NCBI RefSeq assembly: GCF_026163685.1
Contig: NZ_JAOXSR010000016.1
Coordinates: 1-37,222 of the forward strand
Length of the DNA: 37,222 nt
Source: Oerskovia flava
GTDB lineage: Bacteria; Actinomycetota; Actinomycetes; Actinomycetales; Cellulomonadaceae
Direction of reading: 5' to 3'
The position numbers and the translations under genes are program-made. Every line of letters begins with the position of its first letter. Positions within the stretch are counted from its first letter, which is position 1. Below are positions 15,578-23,043 of this stretch, in pieces. Under the pieces are notes generated by a model. The model did no database searches and was not told the origin of the DNA. It saw only the letters and a program-made list of their open reading frames with translations.

Positions 15578-16960
15578 TCAGTTGTGGGCGTGCAGCGGCT
15601 TGCCGGCGAGGGCCAGGTGGGCCTCGCCGAGAGCCTCGTTCTGCGTCGGGTGGGCGTGGACCAGGGCGGCGACGTCCTCCGGGTACGCCTCCCAGTTCAC
15701 GATGAGCTGGCCCTCGCCGATGAGTTCGCCGACGCGCGCGCCGACCATGTGCACCCCGACGACCGGACCGTCCTTCTGCCGGACGAGCTTGACGAACCCG
15801 GTGGTACCCAGGATCTTGCTCTTGCCGTTGCCGGCGAGGTTGTACTCGAGGACCTCGACGGCGTCGGCACCGAAGGTCTCCTTGGCGTCCGCCTCCGTGA
15901 CGCCCACGGACGCCACCTCGGGCTCGCAGTAGGTGACACGCGGGATGCCCGACTCGACGATCGGGGTGGGCTCGAGGCCTGCGATCTGCTCCGCGACGAA
16001 GATGCCCTGCGCGAAGCCACGGTGGGCGAGCTGGAGGCCGGGGACGATGTCGCCCGCCGCGTAGATGTTGCCGACGCCCGTGCGCAGACGCTCGTCGACG
16101 ATCACGAAGCCGCGCTCCATGGTGATGCCCTGGGCCTCGTACCCGAGGTCCGCCGTGCGGGGGCCGCGGCCGACCGCGACGAGGAGGAGGTCGGCGTCGA
16201 GCGTCTTGCCGGACTCGAGCGTGACGTGCACGCCGGAGTCGTCCTGGGTCACCCCGGAGAAGCGGTCCCCGAGGGTGAAGCCGATCTTGCGCTTGCGGAA
16301 CGCCCGCTCGAGGGCCTTCGACAGCGCCTCGTCCTCGTTCGGGACGAGGTGCGGCAGCGCCTCGACGATCTGCACGTCCGCGCCGAAGGACTTCCAGACG
16401 CTCGCGAACTCGACGCCGATGACACCGCCGCCGAGGACGATCGCCGACTTCGGGACGTAGTCCAGCGTGAGCGCCTGGTCGGACGTGATGACCCGGCCGC
16501 CGATCTCGAGCCCGGGCAGCGAGCGGGCGTAGGAGCCGGTCGCGAGCACGATGTTGTCGCCCGTGTACCGCTGGCCGTCGACCTCGACGGCGTCCTGCCC
16601 CACGAGCCTGCCGTGGCCCTCGATGACCGTGATCTTGCGGGACTTGATGAGCCCCTGCAGCCCCTTGTACAGGCCGGCGATGACGCCGTCCTTGTAGGAG
16701 TTGACACCGTTCATGTCGATGCCGGTCAGCTCGGACTGCACGCCGTAGTGGCTTCCCTCGCGCGCGTTGTCGGCGAGCTCCGCCGCGTGCAGGAGGGCCT
16801 TCGTGGGGATGCAGCCGTTGTGCAGGCACGTCCCGCCCAGCTTGCCGGACTCCACGAGGGCGACGTTCTTGCCCAGCTCGGCGGCACGCAGCGCGGTGGC
16901 GTAGCCGCCGCTACCTCCGCCCAGGACGACGATGTCGAAATGTGTGCCGGTGTCGGCCAC
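15578..16960 (-). CDS. lpd: Dihydrolipoyl dehydrogenase (E3)
   Basis: 460-aa flavoenzyme that reoxidises the dihydrolipoyl groups of E2 (the downstream SucB) and passes electrons to NAD. Visible parts are the FAD motif [19 protein letters not shown] near the N-terminus, redox disulfide C45/C50 in [17 protein letters not shown], the NAD motif [13 protein letters not shown], and the C-terminal dimer motif [15 protein letters not shown] with the catalytic His/Glu. All key residues are intact. I chose GTG at 16960 (first residues [10 protein letters not shown]) because AAGGAG lies 7 bases upstream; the frame is open for 29 more codons, but that stretch is the leader with 12-bp repeats (16990-17025). 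The operon is lpd-sucB. Confidence 0.96.
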   Translation of the reverse strand: MADTGTHFDIVVLGGGSGGYATALRAAELGKNVALVESGKLGGTCLHNGCIPTKALLHAAELADNAREGSHYGVQSELTGIDMNGVNSYKDGVIAGLYKGLQGLIKSRKITVIEGHGRLVGQDAVEVDGQRYTGDNIVLATGSYARSLPGLEIGGRVITSDQALTLDYVPKSAIVLGGGVIGVEFASVWKSFGADVQIVEALPHLVPNEDEALSKALERAFRKRKIGFTLGDRFSGVTQDDSGVHVTLESGKTLDADLLLVAVGRGPRTADLGYEAQGITMERGFVIVDERLRTGVGNIYAAGDIVPGLQLAHRGFAQGIFVAEQIAGLEPTPIVESGIPRVTYCEPEVASVGVTEADAKETFGADAVEVLEYNLAGNGKSKILGTTGFVKLVRQKDGPVVGVHMVGARVGELIGEGQLIVNWEAYPEDVAALVHAHPTQNEALGEAHLALAGKPLHAHN

Positions 16961-16989
16961 GTGCAGCTCCTTAGAGGCATACGAAGAGA

Positions 16990-17025
16990 CGGTCGAGCGA
17001 AGGGTCGAGCGAGGGGTCGAGCACA
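16990..17025. repeat. Three tandem 12-bp repeats in the lpd leader
   Basis: Units GGTCGAGCGAAG, GGTCGAGCGAGG and GGTCGAGCACAG follow each other without gaps. They lie 30-65 bases upstream of the lpd start, just after a TACTGT hexamer (17022-17027, minus strand) that could be its -10. They would be in the untranslated leader of lpd-sucB mRNA. Function unknown. Confidence 0.75.
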
Positions 17026-17192
17026 GTACAGACTGCCATCTTGGCACTTCGTGCAGCCTGTCCCCAATCGGAACACGTCCGGCCGGCCTGTGATGCTGGG
17101 CACCTGCTCGGCGACCGCGGGCCGCTGTCCGACCACCCGCTCCGGGAGCGCGTCACAGGAAGTGGTCAGCCGCACGCAGTACCCTGGCGCTC

Positions 17193-17531
17193 ATGTCGCG
17201 GTTGTCCCAGCTGTTCTCCCGTCGTCCGTCCGGCCAGGCCACCACGCCGGGTGAGCCGGACGGGAGCCGCCGAGCCGTCGTCGAGCACCTCGCGGAGTTC
17301 GCCCGCACCCGGGTCGGTGTCGAGGCCTACATCGAGCCCGCCACGCACGACACGCCCACCACCCTCATTCTCATCGCCACCACGGGGGAGTGGACGCGCC
17401 GGCGCGTCCCCGACGCGAGGACGGCACGCAAGGTCGCCGAGCAGCTCGAGCTGCCCGTGTACGACGTGAACTTCACCGGCTACCCCCAGCGCATGCGGGA
17501 CTGGAACTCGCGCCACAAGCGTCGTCGCTGA
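17193..17531 (+). CDS. Conserved actinobacterial protein of unknown function
   Basis: 112-aa protein: polar N-terminus (SRLSQLFSRRPSG), a central domain with ARTRVGVEAYIEPATH and TLILIATTGEWTRRRVPD, and a basic C-terminus ending YPQRMRDWNSRHKRRR. I recognise this as a family common in Actinobacteria and often loosely labelled 'oxidoreductase', but no catalytic motif supports that label. No membrane segment or signal peptide is visible; it is likely cytoplasmic. The start is ATG at 17193 with TACCCT (17180-17185) 7 bases upstream, indicating leaderless expression. It is divergent from lpd and convergent with pepA, with a terminator hairpin at 17552-17591 between. Function not assigned. Confidence 0.85.
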   Translation: MSRLSQLFSRRPSGQATTPGEPDGSRRAVVEHLAEFARTRVGVEAYIEPATHDTPTTLILIATTGEWTRRRVPDARTARKVAEQLELPVYDVNFTGYPQRMRDWNSRHKRRR

Positions 17532-17551
17532 CCGCGACGAACCCGGGGTGG

Positions 17552-17591
17552 CCGGCCGCGAGGGTCCCCGAGAGGGGGTCCTCGCGGCCGG
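17552..17591. terminator. Bidirectional terminator between convergent genes
   Basis: CCGGCCGCGAGG (17552-17563) pairs with CCTCGCGGCCGG (17580-17591); CCCC/GGGG extends the stem inside a GT/GT mismatch, closing a GAGA-type loop. It sits between the 112-aa protein gene and the pepA stop. Confidence 0.85.
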
Positions 17592-17613
17592 GCCGGATCA
17601 GGTCCGGAGCGGA

Positions 17614-19164
17614 TCAGACGGCGCGGGCCTCGAGCAGTGCGAGCAGCGTACGCACGCCCACACCCGTCCCGCCCACCGGCGTGTACCCGTGCGCCGAGCC
17701 CTCGTTGAACGACGGGCCGGCGATGTCGAGGTGGGCCCACGGGGTGTCGCCCGTGAACTCCCGCAGGAAGAGCCCGGCGACGAGCATGCCGCCGAACCGG
17801 TCGCCGATGTTCGCGATGTCGGCGACCTTGGACTTCATCGAGGCCGCGAGCTCCTCGGGCAGGGGCATGGGCCAGAACTGCTCGCCCGCGGCGCCGGCGG
17901 CGTCCACGACCTCGGTCCGGACGCTGTCGGAGCCCATGACGGCGGACACGCGGTGGCCGAGGGCCACGACCTGGGCGCCGGTCAGCGTCGCGATGTCGAT
18001 GACCACGTCCGGCTTGTCCTCGACGGCGGCGACGAGGCCGTCCGCCATGACGAGCCGACCCTCGGCGTCCGTGTTGAGGACCTCGACGGTCTTGCCGCCC
18101 CGGATCGTGATGACGTCGGACGGGCGCTGCGCCGTGCCCGACGGCATGTTCTCCGCGAGGCACAGCCACCCGGTGACCGCGACGGGCAGGCCGAGGCGGG
18201 CGGCCGCGAGGACGGTGTGGAGCACCGCGGCTGCGCCGGCCATGTCGGACTTCATGGCCTCCATGCCCTTGGCGGGCTTGATCGAGATTCCGCCCGAGTC
18301 GAACGTGATGCCCTTGCCGACGAGCGCGACCTTCGCCTGGGGGCGGGAGGGCGAGTAGGTGAGCTTCACGAGGCGCGGCCCGCGGGCCGAGCCCTGGCCG
18401 ACGGCGGTGAGCCCGCCGTAGCCGCCGGAGGCGAGCGCCTTGTCGTCGAGGACGGAGACCTTCACCCCGGTGCCGCGCGCCGACGCCTTGGCCAGGTCGG
18501 CGAACGCCGCCGGGTACAGGTCGTTGGGCGCGGTGTTCACGAGGTCGCGCGTGCCGTGCACGGCGGCGGCGAGGACGGCGGCGCGCTCGACGGCGGCCTT
18601 CGCCTTGGCGCCGCGCGCGAACGGGGTGAGCACCTCGATCGAGGCGACGGCACCCGGCACGGGGGAGCGGTCGGCGGACCCTGCCGCGGCCTTGCCCGCA
18701 CCCTTCCCCGTGGGCTTGCCCGCGGTCTGCGCGCCGCCGTCGCGGTAGCGGGTGTAGGCGTAGGCGCCGAGCAGCGCGCCCTCGGCGATCGCCGCGACGT
18801 CGGCCTCGTCGGCCGCCGGCAGCGCCACGGCGACGGACGTGACCGCGCCGAGCTCGCGGACGGCAGCGCCGGCCGCGCGCCGCAGGGTCTCCGCGGAGAA
18901 CGTGCCCTCGGTGTCGCGTGCACCGAGACCGGTCAGGACGAGCACACCGGCCTTCACGGACGCGCCCGCCGGGACCCGCCGGACCTCGTCCGGGGCGCCG
19001 GTGACGGCGAGCGCGGGAGCGAGCGCCTCCAGCTCCGTCACCACGTCCGCGGGGAGGTCGCCCCCGACGATCGCGACGCCGTCTGTCGTCGTGTGCGTGC
19101 CGACGACGAGCGCGTCGACCTTGGCACCTGCGGGATTCTTGCTGGAGAGAGTGAGTTCAGCCAC
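17614..19164 (-). CDS. pepA: Leucyl aminopeptidase (M17)
   Basis: 516-aa cytoplasmic metalloaminopeptidase that removes N-terminal residues from peptides; hexameric in the family. The N-terminal domain is followed by the dinuclear metal and catalytic motifs VALVGKGITFDSGGISIKP, MKSDMAGAAAVL and NTDAEGRLVMADGL, all intact. A Gly/Ala/Lys-rich insertion (GKPTGKGAGKAAAGS, about residues 150-165) sits between the two domains. The start is GTG at 19164 with TAGCAT (19171-19176, minus strand) 6 bases upstream, indicating leaderless expression. It is divergent from the small membrane protein gene at 19208. The position near sucB and lipA resembles M. tuberculosis pepB (Rv2213). Confidence 0.96.
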   Translation of the reverse strand: MAELTLSSKNPAGAKVDALVVGTHTTTDGVAIVGGDLPADVVTELEALAPALAVTGAPDEVRRVPAGASVKAGVLVLTGLGARDTEGTFSAETLRRAAGAAVRELGAVTSVAVALPAADEADVAAIAEGALLGAYAYTRYRDGGAQTAGKPTGKGAGKAAAGSADRSPVPGAVASIEVLTPFARGAKAKAAVERAAVLAAAVHGTRDLVNTAPNDLYPAAFADLAKASARGTGVKVSVLDDKALASGGYGGLTAVGQGSARGPRLVKLTYSPSRPQAKVALVGKGITFDSGGISIKPAKGMEAMKSDMAGAAAVLHTVLAAARLGLPVAVTGWLCLAENMPSGTAQRPSDVITIRGGKTVEVLNTDAEGRLVMADGLVAAVEDKPDVVIDIATLTGAQVVALGHRVSAVMGSDSVRTEVVDAAGAAGEQFWPMPLPEELAASMKSKVADIANIGDRFGGMLVAGLFLREFTGDTPWAHLDIAGPSFNEGSAHGYTPVGGTGVGVRTLLALLEARAV

Positions 19165-19170
19165 GCGTCG

Positions 19171-19200
19171 ATGCTAACCCGCGGCGCACGCCGGTAGGCT
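19171..19200. promoter_or_regulatory. Back-to-back leaderless promoters (pepA and membrane protein gene)
   Basis: On the minus strand TAGCAT (19171-19176) precedes the pepA GTG by 6 bases. On the plus strand TAGGCT (19195-19200) precedes the GTG at 19208 by 7 bases. Both mRNAs would start at or near the initiation codon; the shared gap is 43 bases. Confidence 0.6.
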
Positions 19201-19207
19201 CGGCGTC

Positions 19208-19564
19208 GTGGTGCTGCCCCTCCTGCTGCTCGTCGTGGTCCTGTGCGTCGCCCTCGCCGGGTGGGCGACCTGGTTCGTGGTCGTCGACCGTGCGGTGATC
19301 CTCCGTCAGCTCTGGGGCGGCGCGGTGATCGAGGGCCTGATCGTCGTGCAGATGGTCGTCGCCGGTGTGCTCGCGGCGACCGGCGACGCCCCCGCGGACC
19401 CGGTGCTGTTCTGGGGCTACCTCGTCACCGCGCTGCTCGTCCTGCCGCTCGCGGCGCTCTGGGCGTTCGCCGAGCGCACCCGGTGGAGCTCGGTCGTCCT
19501 CGCGGTCGCGGCGCTCACCGTGGCGTTCCTGGAGTGGCGGGTGTGGCAGATCTGGACGGCGTGA
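19208..19564 (+). CDS. Small integral membrane protein
   Basis: 118-aa protein of unknown function with about four hydrophobic helices (for example LPLLLLVVVLCVALAGW at the N-terminus and VLAVAALTVAFLEWRVW near the end). The first helix may be followed by VVVDRAVILRQLWGG. GTG at 19208 is chosen because a TAGGCT element lies 7 bases upstream. The stop overlaps the next gene's GTG by 4 bases (GTGA), so translation is coupled. First gene of a four-gene unit ending in pyrD and a 69-aa protein. No family name recognised. Confidence 0.75.
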   Translation: MVLPLLLLVVVLCVALAGWATWFVVVDRAVILRQLWGGAVIEGLIVVQMVVAGVLAATGDAPADPVLFWGYLVTALLVLPLAALWAFAERTRWSSVVLAVAALTVAFLEWRVWQIWTA

Positions 19565-20067
19565 GCACGGGCCGCGCCGCCAGCGGCGCGGGCAGCGACG
19601 AGAGCAACGGCGACGCGGACAGGACGGCAGAGATGGATCGACCCACCGGTACGGGATTCGGGCGGCTCCTGGTCGCGGTCTACGGGATCTTCGCGATCGC
19701 GGCGACGGCGCGTGCGTCGGTGCAGCTGCTGCGGGACTGGCACGAGGCGCCGCTCGCGTACGGGCTGTCGGCCTTCGCCGCGGTCGTGTACGTCCTCGCG
19801 ACCGTCGCGCTCGCCCGCCCGGGGCCCCGGTGGCGCGCGGTAGCGTGGGCCGCGGTGGGCGTCGAGCTCGTCGGTGTGCTCGCGGTGGGCGCGTTCTCCC
19901 TGGTGGAACCGGACGCGTTCGGGCGCGCGACCGTGTGGTCCGGCTTCGGGATCGGGTACGGGCTCGTCCCGCTCGTGCTGCCCGTGGTGGGTCTGACCTG
20001 GCTGTGGCGCACCCGCTCCCACGCACCCGACGCGCCGTCGACCTCCGACCTGAAGGGTCCCGCATGA
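19561..20067 (+). CDS. Small integral membrane protein upstream of pyrD
   Basis: 168-aa protein from GTG 19561, which overlaps the previous stop; an ATG at 19633 (MDRPTGTGFG) is an alternative that drops a polar, Gly/Ala-rich tail. It has four predicted membrane helices: LLVAVYGIFAIAATARASVQ, LAYGLSAFAAVVYVLATVAL, AVAWAAVGVELVGVLAVGAF and YGLVPLVLPVVGLTWLW. Similar small membrane proteins often precede pyrD in Actinobacteria, but no function is known to me. Its stop overlaps the pyrD ATG (ATGA). It may be functionally tied to the membrane-attached dihydroorotate dehydrogenase, but this is inference from position only. Confidence 0.8.
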   Translation: MSTGRAASGAGSDESNGDADRTAEMDRPTGTGFGRLLVAVYGIFAIAATARASVQLLRDWHEAPLAYGLSAFAAVVYVLATVALARPGPRWRAVAWAAVGVELVGVLAVGAFSLVEPDAFGRATVWSGFGIGYGLVPLVLPVVGLTWLWRTRSHAPDAPSTSDLKGPA

Positions 20068-21131
20068 GCCGGCTGTACTCCCTCCTCTTCCACGGCGTCT
20101 TCCGCCGGATGGACCCCGAGAAGGCGCACGAGGTCGCGTTCTCGCTCATCGCCGCGGCCGGGCGCGTCCCCGTGGTGCGCGACGTCGTCCAGGGGGCCGT
20201 GGCGCCCTACCTGGGCCGCGGCGCCGGTGGGCCGGGCAGCGTCCAGGTCTTCGGACGGACCGTGCCGGCGCCGTTCGGCCTCGCGGGCGGGTTCGACAAG
20301 AACGCCCGGGCCGTGCGCGGGCTGACGATGCTCGGCTTCGGCTTCGTCGAGATCGGTACCGTCACCGCGCACGCCCAGCCCGGCAACGACGCACCGCGGA
20401 TGTGGCGCGAGATCCCGCTGCGCGGGGTGCGCAACCGCATGGGGTTCAACAACGAGGGGGCTGCGGCTGCCGCCGCACGCCTCGAGCGGCTCCGTCGCAC
20501 CCCCGCCGGGCGTGCGGTCGTCGTCGGCGCGAACATCGGCAAGACCAAGGTGACGGCTGCCGAGCACGCGGCCGACGACTACGCGACGAGCGCACGCCTG
20601 CTCGCGCCGTTCGCCGACTACCTCGTGGTGAACGTCTCGTCGCCGAACACCCCCGGTCTGCGGGACCTGCAGTCGACCGAGGCGCTGCGCCCCATCCTCA
20701 CGGCGGTGCGGGAGGCGGCGGACGCGGCGTCGCCCGTGACCAGGGTCCCGCTGCTGGTGAAGATCGCCCCCGACCTCGCCGACGAGGACGTCGACGCCGT
20801 CGCGGACCTCGCCCTCGAGCTCGGGCTCGACGGCGTCGTCGCGGTGAACACGACGATCGGGCACGACCTCGGCCCGGGCGGGTTGTCGGGCCCGCCGGTG
20901 CGCGAGCGCGGGCTGGAGGTCGTCGAACGCCTGCGCACCCGGCTGGGACCGGACCCCGTCATCATCGGCGTCGGCGGTATCAGCACGCCTGCCGACGCGG
21001 AGGACTACCTGTCGGTCGGTGCGAACCTCGTCCAGGGGTACACCGGCTTCGTCTACGCGGGTCCGTTCTGGGCGGCCCGCATCAACCGTTCGCTCGTGCG
21101 CCGTGCACGGGCACGAGGGGGCCGGTCGTGA
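20064..21131 (+). CDS. pyrD: Dihydroorotate dehydrogenase (quinone), class 2
   Basis: 355-aa FMN enzyme of pyrimidine synthesis that oxidises dihydroorotate to orotate and reduces membrane quinone. It is class 2: the N-terminal amphipathic region (SRLYSLLFHGVFRRMDPEKAH) that docks on the membrane is present. Core motifs follow: AGGFDKNARAVRGL, GTVTAHAQPGNDAPRMWR, NRMGFNNEG, the active-site VNVSSPNTPGLRDLQ with the catalytic Ser, KIAPDLADED, NTTIGHDL, IIGVGGIST and GANLVQGYTGFVY. The start is ATG at 20064, overlapping the preceding stop by 4 bases. Its own stop overlaps the GTG of the next small gene. It lies away from other pyr genes, as is common for class 2 enzymes. Confidence 0.97.
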   Translation: MSRLYSLLFHGVFRRMDPEKAHEVAFSLIAAAGRVPVVRDVVQGAVAPYLGRGAGGPGSVQVFGRTVPAPFGLAGGFDKNARAVRGLTMLGFGFVEIGTVTAHAQPGNDAPRMWREIPLRGVRNRMGFNNEGAAAAAARLERLRRTPAGRAVVVGANIGKTKVTAAEHAADDYATSARLLAPFADYLVVNVSSPNTPGLRDLQSTEALRPILTAVREAADAASPVTRVPLLVKIAPDLADEDVDAVADLALELGLDGVVAVNTTIGHDLGPGGLSGPPVRERGLEVVERLRTRLGPDPVIIGVGGISTPADAEDYLSVGANLVQGYTGFVYAGPFWAARINRSLVRRARARGGRS

Positions 21132-21337
21132 TCCGTCCGCAGTGGGAGTGGGTGCTCCTGGACACCGAGGGTGCGGCGTTGGCGGCGCCCACGAGCCCGG
21201 TCTTCACCACGCAGTTCGACGCCGAGCAGTGGTTGGGCGAGTCCTGGCGCGGCCTGTCGGCGCAGGGCGCCGTCGCCGCCAGGCTCCTGCACGACGGCTC
21301 GCAGGCCACGGCGCTCATCGAGCTGCGGACCGGCTGA
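21128..21337 (+). CDS. Small conserved protein downstream of pyrD
   Basis: 69-aa protein starting at GTG 21128, which overlaps the pyrD stop (GTGA), so it is translationally coupled. It begins IRPQWEWVLLDTEG and contains FTTQFDAEQWLGESWRGL and ALIELRTG; no membrane segment. The spacing of hydrophobic residues and the preserved frame support a real gene. Similar short proteins occur in other Actinobacteria as hypothetical proteins. No function can be assigned. Confidence 0.75.
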   Translation: MIRPQWEWVLLDTEGAALAAPTSPVFTTQFDAEQWLGESWRGLSAQGAVAARLLHDGSQATALIELRTG

Positions 21338-21356
21338 GCGCCCCTCTGCCGGTCCC

Positions 21357-22838
21357 TCAGCCGGCCACGTGCCGCCACGCCGCCTGCAGGCGTGGCACGG
21401 CGCGCAGGAGAGTCGCGGTGTCCTGCGCGTAGGCCAGGCGGACATGGTCCCGCGCGCTCCCGTCCGGGGTGAGCTGCGGCCCGGCGTTGATCACCACCCC
21501 GTGGTCCGCGGCCGCACTGACCAGCGCGTGCGCCCGCGGTGACGGCAGACCCACCCAGAGCGACAGACCTCCCGGCGGGCGGGGGACGTCCCAGTCGCGG
21601 ATCGTGGCGCGCAGCGCGTCGACGAGGGTGTCCCGCCGGCCCCGCAGGTCCTCCACCCGGTCGGCGAGCAGCGCCCGGCGCTCGGTCAGGAGCTCGACGA
21701 CCGCGAGCTGCTCGAGCACCGACGTCGCGACGTCGCTGGCCCCGCGCGTCCTCGCCAGGCGCGCGACCAGGTCGGGGTGCGCGCGGATCCACCCGACGCG
21801 CAGCCCGCCCCAGAAGGTCTTGGACGCGGAACCGATCGCGAGCACCCTGCCGTGACCGGAGCCGTCGCCGCAGAACGTGTGTTCCTGCCCGTGGTCCTCC
21901 GGTAGGCCGGGACGGTCGAGCCCGATGTCGACCAGCGTCTCGTCGCCCAGGACGGTCACCCGGTGACGGCGGGCGACCGCGCGCACGTGCTCACGCTCGG
22001 CCGGTGTCAGGCTGTAGCCGGTCGGGTTGTGGTGGTCGGGGACGAGGTACACGAGCCGCGGGGCGACCTGTCGCACGGTCGACTCGAAGAGGTCGCCGTC
22101 GAAGCCGGGCGCCTCGACTCCGGAGCCCACCGGGACACCGACGAGCCGAGCACCTGCGCCGCGCGCCGCGTCGAGGGCGTGCGCGTAGGTCGGCGACTGC
22201 ACGACGACCCGGTCCCCACGCCCCACGAGCGCCGCGAGCAGGGTCGAGATGGCGTGCTGGGCACCGGTGGTGACGAGGATCTGGTCCGGCACGGTCGGGG
22301 TGCCGCGATCGGTGTAGAGCTGCGCGAGCGCCACGCGCAGCGGCTGCAGGCCGAGCGGGTCGTAGCCGTGACCGGGGAGGTAGGCAGGCAGCGCCTCGAG
22401 CGCTCGGGTGTAGGCCGGGTGCAGCTGCGGGGGAGCGGCGGGCGTGGCCTGGCTGAGGTAGATGACGTCGTCCGGCGTGACGACGTCGTCCGTGCTCGGG
22501 GCGTCACCGCCGACGATGCCCGGCTGCGCCGTGGGGCGGTCCTGCCGGGGCAGCAAGGTCACCGTGCCCACCCCGGTGCGCCCGACGGCGTACCCCTGCT
22601 CACGCAGGAGGTCGTAGGCCGCCGCCGTGGTGGTCCGGGAGACGCCGAGCGTGGCCGCGAGATCGCGCTCGCTCGGCAACCGCGTCCCCAGGGGCACCGC
22701 GCCGGAGAGCACACCTGCCCGCACCGCGTCCGCCAGCGCCGCGTATGCCGGGGTGCGCGTCCGCCAGTCGCCGATGACGCGGACCAGGCCGGAGACGGAC
22801 AGGTGGCGACTGATCGGGACGTCGGCGAGTACGTTCAT
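21357..22838 (-). CDS. MocR/PdxR-type regulator: GntR HTH fused to aminotransferase domain (YczR-like)
   Basis: 493-aa fusion. Residues about 20-95 are a GntR winged helix (AALADAVRAGVLSGAVPLG, RLPSERDLAATLGVSRTTTA). The rest is a class I aminotransferase fold with NPTGYSLTPAEREHV and the PLP lysine in GSASKTFWGGLRVGWIRA, so PLP binding is likely retained. MocR proteins are transcription factors sensing PLP or amino compounds; those paired with yczE are known as YczR. Divergence here from a yczE-type gene supports that subgroup. The start is ATG at 22838: GATAGT (22845-22850, minus strand) lies 6 bases upstream, and the frame upstream is unrelated. A 27-bp inverted repeat at 22855-22881 is the probable operator. 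Confidence 0.9.
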   Translation of the reverse strand: MNVLADVPISRHLSVSGLVRVIGDWRTRTPAYAALADAVRAGVLSGAVPLGTRLPSERDLAATLGVSRTTTAAAYDLLREQGYAVGRTGVGTVTLLPRQDRPTAQPGIVGGDAPSTDDVVTPDDVIYLSQATPAAPPQLHPAYTRALEALPAYLPGHGYDPLGLQPLRVALAQLYTDRGTPTVPDQILVTTGAQHAISTLLAALVGRGDRVVVQSPTYAHALDAARGAGARLVGVPVGSGVEAPGFDGDLFESTVRQVAPRLVYLVPDHHNPTGYSLTPAEREHVRAVARRHRVTVLGDETLVDIGLDRPGLPEDHGQEHTFCGDGSGHGRVLAIGSASKTFWGGLRVGWIRAHPDLVARLARTRGASDVATSVLEQLAVVELLTERRALLADRVEDLRGRRDTLVDALRATIRDWDVPRPPGGLSLWVGLPSPRAHALVSAAADHGVVINAGPQLTPDGSARDHVRLAYAQDTATLLRAVPRLQAAWRHVAG

Positions 22839-22844
22839 GAGGCC

Positions 22845-22893
22845 ACTATCCCTCGATTGGCCCTGGAAGACCAGGCCAATCGGCGGGCAGGCT
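22845..22893. promoter_or_regulatory. Divergent promoters around a 27-bp inverted repeat (predicted YczR operator)
   Basis: GATTGGCC (22855-22862) and GGCCAATC (22874-22881) are arms of an inverted repeat that continues inward as CTGG/CCAG around AAGA. On the minus strand GATAGT (22845-22850) precedes the regulator ATG by 6 bases. On the plus strand CAGGCT (22888-22893) precedes the GTG at 22900 by 6 bases. The repeat overlaps the -35 region of the plus-strand promoter. Operator role is inferred from position and symmetry. Confidence 0.7.
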
Positions 22894-22899
22894 GATCGC

Positions 22900-23043
22900 G
22901 TGCCACCGAACCTCGCTCTCACGCTGCTCCTGCTGCTCTCCGTCGTCGCCCTGACGACCTGCCTCGCGGTCGTCGTCCGCCGCGACGGCCGTGGGCACCG
23001 CCCGCCGCCGCCCGCGCGCCACGACTGGACGGACGGACTGTGA
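22900..23043 (+). CDS. Small single-pass membrane protein coupled to yczE
   Basis: 47-aa protein: a very short N-terminus (PPNLA), one hydrophobic helix (LTLLLLLSVVALTTCLAVVV), then a basic, Pro-rich tail (RRDGRGHRPPPPARHDWTDGL). GTG at 22900 follows a CAGGCT element by 6 bases. The stop overlaps the yczE GTG (GTGA), so it appears to be the first gene of the yczE transcript. No family recognised; it could be a subunit or leader peptide of the YczE system. Without homologues it remains a prediction. Confidence 0.6.
   Translation: MPPNLALTLLLLLSVVALTTCLAVVVRRDGRGHRPPPPARHDWTDGL

Noticed and set aside
13738-15705. Very long open frame antisense to sucB
   Set aside because: Typical high-GC shadow with Leu/Arg/Gly runs; sucB on the minus strand has full motifs.
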